Shown here piece by piece: positions 1 to 7,364 of a stretch of DNA of 29,576 bases (the first letter of the stretch is position 1; every line of letters begins with the position of its first letter). The stretch covers positions 1-29,576 of the forward strand of contig JARICQ010000005.1 of the NCBI GenBank assembly GCA_029264075.1, read 5' to 3'. A program made the translations under genes and the position numbers. This stretch comes from Tissierellaceae bacterium. Its GTDB lineage: Bacteria; Bacillota; Clostridia; Tissierellales; Tissierellaceae. Under the pieces are notes generated by a model. It had not been told where the DNA came from. It saw only the letters and a list, made by a program, of their open reading frames with translations, and ran no database searches.

Positions 1-335
1 ACTGTTTGTTTTGCAAGATTATAGATGGAGACATACCAAGTGATCTTATATATGAAGATGAAAAAGTAATTGCATTTAATGATATAAACCCTCAAGCACC
101 TGTTCATTTTTTAGTAATTCCAAGGGAACATATAAAATCTCTTGCAGAAATAGAAGAAAAACATAAAAGTCTTATCGGACATATCATATATGTAGTATCA
201 AAATTAGCTTCAGAATATGGACTAGAAAATGGATATAGGCTGGTAAACAATGTAGGAAAACAAGGTGGTCAAACGGTAGATCACATTCATTTTCATGTAC
301 TTGGAAAGAGAGCTATGCAGTGGCCACCAGGCTAG
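1..335 (+). CDS. HIT-family nucleotide hydrolase (HinT-like), 5' truncated
   Basis: This is a histidine-triad protein, a family of nucleoside phosphoramidate and dinucleotide hydrolases. The defining His-x-His-x-His motif (DHIHFHVLG) lies at about 282-296, and the ending QWPPG is typical of the bacterial HinT branch. The reading frame is open to the left edge: codon 3-5 is Cys, followed by a TTG read as Leu, which matches the usual family N-terminus C-x-F-C-K-I. The TTG at position 6 is therefore an internal codon and only a few N-terminal residues lie outside the window. A HIT gene directly upstream of rpsU is also the order in Bacillus. The frame ends at a TAG at 333-335. The family is certain; the physiological substrate is not known from sequence. 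Confidence 0.93.
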   Translation, partial: CLFCKIIDGDIPSDLIYEDEKVIAFNDINPQAPVHFLVIPREHIKSLAEIEEKHKSLIGHIIYVVSKLASEYGLENGYRLVNNVGKQGGQTVDHIHFHVLGKRAMQWPPG

Positions 336-370
336 ATGGCTTGAAAAATATATAAATCTATCTAATAAAG

Positions 371-399
371 TTGAAATGTATTCATATTTAAGGTATAAT
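371..399 (+). promoter_or_regulatory. sigma-A promoter of rpsU
   Basis: TTGAAA at 371-376 and a perfect TATAAT at 394-399 are separated by 17 bases. A start near 406 would give a leader of about 65 nt before the rpsU ATG. rpsU can therefore be transcribed independently of the HIT gene. Confidence 0.8.
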
Positions 400-469
400 T
401 AGTTAGTGCTATAGCCCTCAGGGAAATAGTATTGAAGTACTCTTGTAATTGAGAGGGGAGGGAAAATCA

Positions 470-652
470 ATGGCAGAAATCAAAGTAGGAGATAGTGAAT
501 CTTTAGAAAATGCTTTAAAGAGATTTAAAAGAGATTGTGCTCGTTCTGGTGTGATAGGAGAAGCTAGAAAGAGAAGACACTATGAAAAGCCAAGTGTAAA
601 ACGTAAAAAGAAATCTGAAGAGGCTAGAAGAAATAAAAATAAAAGAAGATAA
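470..652 (+). CDS. rpsU: Small ribosomal subunit protein bS21
   Basis: This is 30S subunit protein S21, a small, very basic protein involved in early mRNA engagement. The 60-residue product starts MAEIKVGDSESLENALKRFK and has the family-typical RDCARSGVIGEARKRRHYEKPS block followed by a Lys/Arg-rich tail. The start is ATG 470, preceded by a GAGGGGAGGG ribosome binding site ending about 8 bases upstream; an in-frame TTG at 449 lies before that site and is not the start. It sits between a HIT gene and a yqeY remnant, as expected for Firmicutes, and has its own promoter at 371-399. It ends at TAA 650-652. Confidence 0.97.
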   Translation: MAEIKVGDSESLENALKRFKRDCARSGVIGEARKRRHYEKPSVKRKKKSEEARRNKNKRR

Positions 653-860
653 TTAGTGTTAGTTGCTAAAGTAAAAATGAAATTGAAATTCTTTTAAAAT
701 ACTTACCAAAACAGCTAAAATAAGACTAGTTTGAAAAGATAGTTAAAAAAACTATTAGAGGCATAGATGCTAAATCTATGAAAGTTATTGAAATTATAAT
801 CAAAGCTGTAATGCCAGAAGTAAAGTTAAGACTGATGGTAAGGCAGTAAAAGAGGAGTAG
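653..860 (+). pseudogene. yqeY: Decayed remnant of a GatB/YqeY-domain protein gene
   Basis: No intact frame exists here, but translation shows YqeY-like text. From 676 the frame reads NEIEILLKYLPKQLK, then stops at 721-723 and 727-729. The same frame resumes FEKIVKKTI and then AKSMKVIEIIIKAVMPEVK. A shift to another frame gives KTDGKAVKEE and a TAG at 858-860. YqeY proteins have the same order: a YLPKQL motif, then AKSMKDMGKVM, then MPKVKGKADGK. Upstream, VAKVK is readable in a third frame from 662. Only the C-terminal half is recognisable and it abuts the rpsU stop, so the 5' half seems deleted. The position after rpsU is where intact yqeY normally lies. YqeY is thought to act near tRNA amidotransferase; this copy cannot make the protein. 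Confidence 0.82.
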
Positions 861-874
861 AAAAGTTTTGAATT

Positions 875-907
875 GACCTGGGCCTTGTCCCAGGTTTTGT
901 TTTTCTA
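875..907 (+). terminator. Intrinsic terminator after rpsU / yqeY remnant
   Basis: The arms ACCTGGG (876-882) and CCCAGGT (889-895) form a 7-bp GC-rich stem with a 6-nt loop, followed by a T-rich run to 904. It would end the rpsU transcript. Confidence 0.85.
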
Positions 908-995
908 TTAAATATCCAAATAAGTGTGAATTTATCTTTGATTGGGGTATAAAGTAAACGATAAACACAAATAAGTTTTAATAGGAGGAATTTGG

Positions 996-2282
996 ATGAA
1001 AAATAGGAAGTTGATTTTTATAGTATTCATGATTATAACACTTGCGATTTCCAGCCTCAGTTTTGCTGAGACAAATGGCAATGTTTATGTGATTCCTATA
1101 GAAGGTGAGATTAATGCAGCCACCTATAAGTTTGTAAAAGATTCAATGGCTGATATTGATCCAAATACTACAGATGCGATCATATTTGATATAGATACTT
1201 TTGGAGGACTAGTAGATCAGGCGATCAATATAAAAGATTTAATTATATCATCACCTGTTCAAACAATATCTTATGTAAATAACAAGGCTATATCCGCAGG
1301 TGTGCTTATGACAATAGCATCTGAAAAAGTTGCAATGTCAAGTTCAGCTAACATAGGATCAGCTGAGACTATACCAAATGAAGAGAAGGTTTTATCTCTT
1401 TGGAGAGGTGTTTTAAGGGATACTGCCCAGTTAAGAGGTAGAGATGAGCAAATAATAGAAGCTATGGCAGATGTTGATATTGAGATTGAAGGAGTAGTAG
1501 AAAAAGGTAAGCTTCTCAATTTAACATCAGCTGAAGCCGAAAAGTATGAGATTTCAGATCTAACAGCTGATAGCTATGAGGAAATACTTGCAGGCTTTGA
1601 TCTTCAGGGCTCGGAAATTGTAGAAATTGAAGAGAGTTTACAAGTTAAACTTGCAAAGTATATAGCAAACCCCTTTATAGCGAGTTTACTCCTTACACTA
1701 GGATTCGTAGGTCTAGTAGTTGAAATACTTACTCCTGGATTTGGTATTGGGGGTACAATAAGTATTATAGGATTTGGACTTTATTTTGGTGGAAATATAA
1801 TAGCAGGTAATTCAAACTGGACATCACTTATCTTATTTGTTACAGGACTAATTTTACTTGTTGTAGAGATAATAGTACCTGGATTTGGCTTGCCCGGCAT
1901 AGGAGGAATTTTATTTGTACTCGTGGGCATAGTACTTGCAGTAGACTCTGTAGCTACAGCACTTCTATCGCTTAGCATAGCTATAATCATAACTGCAATA
2001 GTCACAGTTGTTTTAGTCAAGTTAGGGTTTAAGAGTAAACTTATTGGAAGGGTGGTATTGCTGTCAAACCACACAAGTGAAAGAGGTTATCTATCTACAG
2101 ACAGCATGTCCATATATTTAGATAAGCTAGGTACCACTCAAACAGAACTTCGCCCTACTGGGTTTATAGAAATAGAAGGAATCAGACTCGATGCATTATC
2201 TGAGGCTGGATATATTCCAAAAGACACAAAAGTAAAAGTAGTAAGGGTCGAAGGATCAAAAATATTTGTTAGGAGGGTTTAA
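996..2282 (+). CDS. NfeD-family membrane-bound ClpP-class serine protease
   Basis: This is a long-form NfeD protein (428 aa), which in this family pairs with flotillin/stomatin proteins in membrane microdomains. Residues 1-24 form a signal peptide. Residues about 30-215 are the ClpP/SppA-like protease domain: FDIDTFGG at 64-71, the presumed nucleophile Ser100 in AISAG, and Lys131 as a plausible general base in the Ser-Lys dyad arrangement known for archaeal 1510-N protease. From about 225 to 345 there are several transmembrane segments with PGFG repeats. The last 80 residues are the soluble OB-fold NfeD domain. The ATG has AGGAGG at 983-988. The floA start follows after 3 bases, so the two are co-translated. 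It parallels B. subtilis yqeZ. A weak -10-like TATAAA sits at 948-953. Confidence 0.93.
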   Translation: MKNRKLIFIVFMIITLAISSLSFAETNGNVYVIPIEGEINAATYKFVKDSMADIDPNTTDAIIFDIDTFGGLVDQAINIKDLIISSPVQTISYVNNKAISAGVLMTIASEKVAMSSSANIGSAETIPNEEKVLSLWRGVLRDTAQLRGRDEQIIEAMADVDIEIEGVVEKGKLLNLTSAEAEKYEISDLTADSYEEILAGFDLQGSEIVEIEESLQVKLAKYIANPFIASLLLTLGFVGLVVEILTPGFGIGGTISIIGFGLYFGGNIIAGNSNWTSLILFVTGLILLVVEIIVPGFGLPGIGGILFVLVGIVLAVDSVATALLSLSIAIIITAIVTVVLVKLGFKSKLIGRVVLLSNHTSERGYLSTDSMSIYLDKLGTTQTELRPTGFIEIEGIRLDALSEAGYIPKDTKVKVVRVEGSKIFVRRV

Positions 2283-2285
2283 TTT

Positions 2286-3263
2286 ATGGAAGGATTATTT
2301 TTACCAATAGGTATAGCAGTTGTAATAATTATATTGCTATTGCTTTTCTTTACATTCGTGCCTGTAGGACTTTGGGTAACGGCATTTTTCTCAGGGGTAA
2401 AGATTTCAATGGCAACACTTATAGGAATGAGACTTAGAAGGGTAGCACCAACTAGGATAGTAAATCCAATGATCAAGGCAACAAAAGCAGGACTTAATCT
2501 GCAGATTGATGAACTTGAGGCACATTTTTTAGCAGGTGGTAATGTAAACACCCTAGTAGATGCTTTGATTGCGGCTCAGAGGGCAAATATACCTTTAGAA
2601 TTTGAAAGAGCAGCAGCAATAGATCTTGCAGGTAGAAATGTTCTTGAAGCAGTTCAGGTATCTGTAAATCCAAAGGTTATAGAGACACCAATAATAGCAG
2701 CAGTATCAAAAGATGGTATCGAAGTAATGGCAAAGGCAAGAGTTACTGTAAGAGCTAATATTGAAAGATTAGTCGGGGGAGCAGGGGAAGAAACTATAAT
2801 AGCTAGGGTTGGTGAGGGTATAGTAACCACTGTAGGTAGTTCGGATTCTCACAAAAATGTACTTGAAAACCCAGATAGTATATCAAAAACTGTACTTGGA
2901 AAAGGACTAGACTCAGGAACAGCATTTGAAATACTGTCAATAGATATAGCGGATGTTGATATAGGGAGAAATATAGGAGCAAAGCTTCAAATGGACCAGG
3001 CCGAAGCTGATAAGAGAATAGCAGAGGCAAAGGCAGAAGAAAGAAGAGCAATGGCAGTAGCTAAAGAACAAGAAATGGTAGCAGAAGTACAATCCATGAA
3101 AGCTAAAGTAGTTGAAGCTGAGGCACAAGTACCACTAGCATTAGCTGCAGCACTTAGGGAAGGTAAGATTGGCGTAATGGATTATTATAATATGAAAAAT
3201 ATTTTAGCGGATACTGATATGAGAAATTCCATATCAAAGAGTACCGATGATGAAAACAAATAG
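2286..3263 (+). CDS. floA: Flotillin-like protein FloA
   Basis: This is a 325-aa FloA (YqfA) homologue, a scaffold of functional membrane microdomains in Firmicutes. Residues 3-30 form the membrane-embedded hydrophobic segment. The following domain (RLRRVAPTRIVNPMIKA onward) is the SPFH/PHB-like region. Residues about 235-285 are an Ala/Glu-rich coiled coil with repeated QAEADKRIAEAKAEERRA-type heptads. The end (LREGKIGVMDYYNMKNI) is characteristic of FloA. AGGAGGG at 2271-2277 lies within the last codons of nfeD, giving tight coupling. The nfeD-floA pairing is the classical arrangement; the protease and scaffold are believed to work together at the membrane. Confidence 0.96.
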   Translation: MEGLFLPIGIAVVIIILLLLFFTFVPVGLWVTAFFSGVKISMATLIGMRLRRVAPTRIVNPMIKATKAGLNLQIDELEAHFLAGGNVNTLVDALIAAQRANIPLEFERAAAIDLAGRNVLEAVQVSVNPKVIETPIIAAVSKDGIEVMAKARVTVRANIERLVGGAGEETIIARVGEGIVTTVGSSDSHKNVLENPDSISKTVLGKGLDSGTAFEILSIDIADVDIGRNIGAKLQMDQAEADKRIAEAKAEERRAMAVAKEQEMVAEVQSMKAKVVEAEAQVPLALAAALREGKIGVMDYYNMKNILADTDMRNSISKSTDDENK

Positions 3264-3280
3264 AAGCAAGGAGGGATGAA

Positions 3281-3919
3281 ATGTCCGGTCCTATACTGTT
3301 TTTTTTAGCTGTAGTAGTTATAGATTTAGTGTTGAAATCTGTAAGGGGCAAAAAAAATATTGAAAAAGAGAGAGAGAGAAGGACCACACCTTCTACTGCT
3401 AACTCCACTAGCAGCAAACCACAAGTAGATCAAAAAAGGTCTGGAGGCTCCCTAAGAGAGCTAAAGAAAATGCTAGAAGAGGAGTTTCAAAATCAAACTG
3501 GTGAAGGTAAGGGTCTAGAAAGAAAGCCCGAAACTTTAAGTCAGCCAGCAGAAAAAGATCTTCTTAAAAATCAAGATATATCTCGCAAGCAAACAAGAGA
3601 AGATTTAATCAAAAACCAGAAAGAAAAAGTTGATAAACACTCTGAACTTGAAAAAAACAGGAGACTTCAAAAAGATCAGATGCTTACAAGGGCAAGATTG
3701 AGTGACAGTCAAGTTACTTTGGCTTCACAGCATATAAATGGTAGGAAGATTGATGATTTTGATTTCTCTACAAAAAAGCCCTTGACCATAGAATTAGAGG
3801 AAAAAGAAAAAATGAAGGCGAGATCTAAATCAAGAAAGAAATTAAATATTAAAAAAGATATAGTAAAAGGTATAGTATACTCAGAAATACTGGGCAAACC
3901 AAAGAGTATGCAAAAGTAA
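3281..3919 (+). CDS. Unrecognised membrane-anchored, highly charged protein of the nfeD-floA operon
   Basis: I do not recognise a named family. The 212-aa product has a single hydrophobic segment at residues 4-19 with a short N-terminus, then a basic patch. Residues 30-185 are low-complexity, Lys/Glu/Gln/Ser-rich and probably disordered or coiled. A compact C-terminal block at 193-210 (DIVKGIVYSEILGKPKSM) looks like the folded or conserved element. It starts 17 bases after floA with GGAGG upstream and is followed by a strong terminator, so it is the last gene of the nfeD-floA unit. It occupies the place held by yqfB and following genes in Bacillus. A role as a FloA- or NfeD-associated anchor or adaptor is only inference from position. 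Confidence 0.85.
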   Translation: MSGPILFFLAVVVIDLVLKSVRGKKNIEKERERRTTPSTANSTSSKPQVDQKRSGGSLRELKKMLEEEFQNQTGEGKGLERKPETLSQPAEKDLLKNQDISRKQTREDLIKNQKEKVDKHSELEKNRRLQKDQMLTRARLSDSQVTLASQHINGRKIDDFDFSTKKPLTIELEEKEKMKARSKSRKKLNIKKDIVKGIVYSEILGKPKSMQK

Positions 3920-3922
3920 AGG

Positions 3923-3964
3923 GCATAAAAAACATCTATAGAACTCTATAGATGTTTTTTATGC
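3923..3964 (+). terminator. Bidirectional intrinsic terminator of the nfeD-floA operon
   Basis: Perfect 19-bp inverted repeat, 3923-3941 with 3946-3964, and a 4-nt loop. Its stem contains an A-run on the left and a T-run on the right, so it can act on either strand. Confidence 0.9.
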
Positions 3965-4126
3965 ATGAAATTCTTTTTTCCTGAGTCTCGACTTACTTTA
4001 TTGTAAAAAATGGAATTATATAATAAGATATGTTATTATTAGTTTTAATAGCTTTATACTTGAGATGATTTCAAGCTAATATTGCTATAGATTCCATTAA
4101 TTTAAGAAATGAATAGGAGGAGTATT

Positions 4127-5116
4127 TTGAAAGAAAGTACAGAGAAAAAGATTATAGAAATTGAGGATTATATAGTAGTCAAAGAGATTTTTGGGAATTT
4201 TGATGAAAATATAAATATAATAAAAGATGAATTAAATATAGATATTATAATTAGAGAAAACAAGATAGAATTATATGGTGATGAGAAGTGGATAGATCTA
4301 GGCGAAAAACTCATATATAATTTAATTGAAATAATTAAAGAAAATAAAAAAATAAGCAAGCAGGACATTAGGCATTCAATTCAACTCTTAATCGAGGGAA
4401 ATGGAGAATATGCAAAGGAACTTCTAAACAAAGTAGTATGTGTAACAGCATCAGGAAAAAGCATAAAACCTAAGACACTAGGGCAAAAGAGATATTTAGA
4501 TGCTATAAATAAAAATGATATAGTGTTTGGGATTGGACCAGCAGGTACTGGGAAAACCTATCTTGCTGTTGCAATGGCTGTTCAAGCTATGAAAAACAAT
4601 GAAGTAAATAGAATCATTATTACTAGACCTGCAGTAGAAGCAGGTGAAAGCTTAGGATTCCTACCAGGAGACTTGCAAGAAAAAGTAGATCCATACCTCA
4701 GACCCATATATGACGCATTATTTGATGTGCTTAGCCCTGAGATTTGTGCAAAATATATAGAAAGAGGTCTAATAGAAATAGCACCTCTTGCCTATATGAG
4801 AGGAAGAACTCTTGATTCTGCTTATGTCATACTTGATGAAGCACAGAACTCAACAAATGAACAGATGAAGATGTTCTTGACAAGACTTGGATTTGGATCA
4901 AAAGCAATAATAACAGGTGATATAACACAAATAGACCTTCCAAGAGGAAAACAATCAGGCCTAAAAGAAATCATCAATATACTAGATGGTGTAAGAGGGA
5001 TTGATTTTATATTCTTAATGAAATCAGACATTGTAAGGCATCCACTTATCCAGAGAATAATATCTGCCTATGAAAGGCATGAAGAAAAAAACAGGAATGA
5101 GAGCCCACGAAAATGA
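4127..5116 (+). CDS. phoH: PhoH-family ATPase
   Basis: This is a cytoplasmic PhoH-type P-loop ATPase that often neighbours ybeY and is suspected to act on RNA. Walker A is GPAGTGKTYLAVAMA; Walker B is VILDEAQNST, followed by the family-typical MFLTRLGFGSKAIITGDITQ and DLPRGKQSGL. The N-terminal about 110 residues form a KH-like region. I place the start at TTG 4127: AGGAGG at 4115-4120 is 6 bases upstream, while the in-frame ATG at 4109 lies before that ribosome binding site. The product is 329 aa. The last 4 bases overlap the ybeY start (ATGA). The 160-bp leader has small inverted repeats but no clear promoter. Confidence 0.94.
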   Translation: MKESTEKKIIEIEDYIVVKEIFGNFDENINIIKDELNIDIIIRENKIELYGDEKWIDLGEKLIYNLIEIIKENKKISKQDIRHSIQLLIEGNGEYAKELLNKVVCVTASGKSIKPKTLGQKRYLDAINKNDIVFGIGPAGTGKTYLAVAMAVQAMKNNEVNRIIITRPAVEAGESLGFLPGDLQEKVDPYLRPIYDALFDVLSPEICAKYIERGLIEIAPLAYMRGRTLDSAYVILDEAQNSTNEQMKMFLTRLGFGSKAIITGDITQIDLPRGKQSGLKEIINILDGVRGIDFIFLMKSDIVRHPLIQRIISAYERHEEKNRNESPRK

Positions 5117-5577
5117 AGATTTATATAGACAATAGACAAAACAAAATAGAGCTAAAAGATGATATTTATGATAAAATTAAGGATATTACAAGATCCGTAC
5201 TAGTAGATGAATTAGATTCCTCAGACTATGAAATAAGCATTAGTTTTGTAGATAATGAGGAGATAAGATCCTTGAATAGAGAATATAGAAATATAGACAA
5301 AACTACGGACGTCCTTTCCTTTCCAATGGACCAAGACTTTGATATCCCAGGAATTGTACTTCTTGGAGATATAATCATATCCTTAGAGAGAGCGAAAGAA
5401 CAGGCTGAAGAATTTTCTCATTCATTTGAGAGGGAGATATTTTACTTGCTTGTTCATAGTTTATATCACCTACTAGGATATGACCACATTGAGATGGAAG
5501 AAGAAAAAGAAATGAGAAAAAAAGAAAAATCTATGATGAAAAAATTAAAGATATTTAAAAAACCAAAGGGTGAATAG
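5113..5577 (+). CDS. ybeY: Endoribonuclease YbeY (rRNA maturation factor)
   Basis: This is a 154-aa zinc-dependent RNase of the YbeY/UPF0054 family, needed for 16S rRNA maturation and ribosome quality control. The metal-binding H-x3-H-x5-H motif reads HSLYHLLGYDH, and the family block DKTTDVLSFPMD is present upstream of it. The C-terminus is Lys/Glu-rich. Translation is coupled to phoH by a 4-base ATGA overlap, and the phoH-ybeY pair is a standard arrangement. Confidence 0.96.
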   Translation: MKIYIDNRQNKIELKDDIYDKIKDITRSVLVDELDSSDYEISISFVDNEEIRSLNREYRNIDKTTDVLSFPMDQDFDIPGIVLLGDIIISLERAKEQAEEFSHSFEREIFYLLVHSLYHLLGYDHIEMEEEKEMRKKEKSMMKKLKIFKKPKGE

Positions 5578-5582
5578 GCTTT

Positions 5583-6287
5583 ATGAAAAAAAATTCTATA
5601 ATTGAAAGCTTTAACTATGCTGTTACAGGAATTATAACAGCGCTAAAAAGTGAAAAGCATATGAGAGCCCACTATTTTATTGCTATAGGAGTTATATTTG
5701 CAAGTCTTTTTTTTGATTTTTCTAAATTAGAATTTCTAATACTCCTATTTTCAGTATCCCTCGTCCTGGTTGCAGAGATGCTAAATACAGCTCTTGAGAA
5801 GGCTATAGACATGATAACCAAGGATTACCATCCTCTTGCTAGAATAGCTAAGGATGTGGCTGCAGGAGCCGTCTTAATTGCTAGCATGAATTCATTAGTA
5901 GTTGCATATCTACTATTTTTCGAGAGATTGAATCAGACTGCTGATATATTGATAGTCAAGATAAGAAGGTCACCTATTCACTTAACATTTGTTGCTATAT
6001 TTATAGTGGTCTTTTTAGTAATTGGATTCAAAGCCAAATTTCATAAGGGTAGAGGAACTCATTTCCAAGGAGGGGCAGTCAGCGGTCATGCTGCAATATC
6101 TTTTTGTATAGCTACAATCATAACTTTTATAGCAAACAATATGCTTGTCACTACCCTAAGTTTTCTACTTGCTGTTTTGGTTGCAGAAAGTAGAATAGAG
6201 GGAAAAATTCATAGTATTTCAGAAGCAGTTTTTGGTTCAATACTGGGTATCCTTATTGGAGTCTTGGTATTTCAATTTATGGCATAA
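5583..6287 (+). CDS. Fused undecaprenol/diacylglycerol kinase and PAP2 phosphatase
   Basis: A 234-aa membrane protein joins two lipid-phosphate activities. Residues 1-115 are a DgkA-type kinase of the Gram-positive (undecaprenol kinase) sort: AEMLNTALEKAIDM at 64-77 carries the conserved Glu/Asn residues, followed by HPLARIAKDVAAGAVL. Residues 130-234 are a PAP2 phosphatase: K153-x3-R157 (motif 1), SGHAA at 167-171 (motif 2, His169) and SRIEGKIH at 203-210 (motif 3, His210), with Glu replacing Asp after motif 3. About six to seven membrane segments are visible. Opposite kinase and phosphatase activities on undecaprenol or diacylglycerol would let one protein set the phosphorylation state of a lipid carrier; that is inference. 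It starts 5 bases after ybeY with a weak ribosome binding site. Confidence 0.9.
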   Translation: MKKNSIIESFNYAVTGIITALKSEKHMRAHYFIAIGVIFASLFFDFSKLEFLILLFSVSLVLVAEMLNTALEKAIDMITKDYHPLARIAKDVAAGAVLIASMNSLVVAYLLFFERLNQTADILIVKIRRSPIHLTFVAIFIVVFLVIGFKAKFHKGRGTHFQGGAVSGHAAISFCIATIITFIANNMLVTTLSFLLAVLVAESRIEGKIHSISEAVFGSILGILIGVLVFQFMA

Positions 6288-6298
6288 GGAGACTAAAG

Positions 6299-7354
6299 AT
6301 GGAATCTAAAATAAAAATAATATTACTGATGCTTTTAGTAGTAGTATTCTCCTTTGGATGTAAAGAAGAGAATACTGCAGAAGAAGAAAACTTATACGAT
6401 AGAGAAATAGATTTAGAGGAAAAGATAGAGGAAGAAGTAGAATTAGTAGAAGAAAAAACAGGAATACCATCACCTATCAGTGGTCTATATGCATCAGAGG
6501 AAAAGGTGAACAGAAGACCTATTGCTATAATGTTTGACAATCATCCAAAAGCCAGATGGCAATCAGGCCTAAAGGATGCAGAAATAGTATATGAATTTTT
6601 AGTTGAGTTTCCATATACCAGATACATGGCTATATACTTAATCAATGATCCAGAATTAGTAGGACCAATAAGAAGCGCAAGACCTTATTTTGTGACTACA
6701 AGCCTTGAATATGATGCAGTCTATGTACATGTAGGAGGAAGTTCAGAGGCTAAATCTTATATCAGGAGTTTGAATCTAGCAAATATAGATGGGCTTTCGA
6801 GTGCAAAAGATGTATTCTTTAGAAAAACTCATAAAAGAGCTCCAAATAATATGTATTCAAGCATGGAAGTCTTACGAGACGATATTGAAAGAAGAGGCTA
6901 TCGAACGATTGCTGAATATACACCCTTTAAATTCAATGAAGAAGATATGGATTTAGATGGAGAAAATGCAAATAATGTAAGTATCAACTATAGGAGAAAT
7001 AATATTAGTGAATATAGCTATGATTTTGAAGAAAAACTATATAAAAGGTCTAAGGATGGAGAACTACATATTGATGAAAGTGATAACACTTCAATAACAG
7101 CCAAAAATATTATTATACAAAAAGCTAGAACAAGAGTAGTTGATAGTCAAGGGAGGCTATCAATAGATATTGAGGGAAGTGGGGAAGGAAAATATATCAC
7201 TAACGGAAAATCAATGGATATAAAATGGTTGAAAGCTTCAAAAAATGGCAAAACACTATATTATAATATAGACAACAATGAAGAGATAAGATTAAATCCA
7301 GGAAGGACCTGGATACAGATTGTAGAAAATGATACAGACCTAATAATTGAATAG
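6299..7354 (+). CDS. DUF3048 (YerB-like) lipoprotein
   Basis: The 351-aa product is a secreted lipoprotein: residues 1-20 are a signal sequence with a lipobox ending SFGC, giving lipid-modified Cys21. An acidic linker follows (residues 22-55, very Glu-rich). The body matches the DUF3048 family by its SPISGLYA opening, RRPIAIMFDNHPKARWQSGL, EFPYTRYMAIY and GPIRSARPYF stretches. A C-terminal subdomain ends RLNPGRTWIQIVE. The biochemical role of DUF3048 is not established; these proteins face the outside of the membrane. The ATG has AAGGAG at 6286-6291. The TAG stop is embedded in the ribosome binding site of the next gene (TAGGAGG). Confidence 0.88.
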   Translation: MESKIKIILLMLLVVVFSFGCKEENTAEEENLYDREIDLEEKIEEEVELVEEKTGIPSPISGLYASEEKVNRRPIAIMFDNHPKARWQSGLKDAEIVYEFLVEFPYTRYMAIYLINDPELVGPIRSARPYFVTTSLEYDAVYVHVGGSSEAKSYIRSLNLANIDGLSSAKDVFFRKTHKRAPNNMYSSMEVLRDDIERRGYRTIAEYTPFKFNEEDMDLDGENANNVSINYRRNNISEYSYDFEEKLYKRSKDGELHIDESDNTSITAKNIIIQKARTRVVDSQGRLSIDIEGSGEGKYITNGKSMDIKWLKASKNGKTLYYNIDNNEEIRLNPGRTWIQIVENDTDLIIE

Positions 7355-7364
7355 GAGGAAAATA

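Noticed and set aside
726..968. 80-codon frame on the - strand
   Set aside because: It lies opposite the yqeY remnant and the terminator. No ribosome binding site or family resemblance is seen, and the + strand text is clearly YqeY-like.
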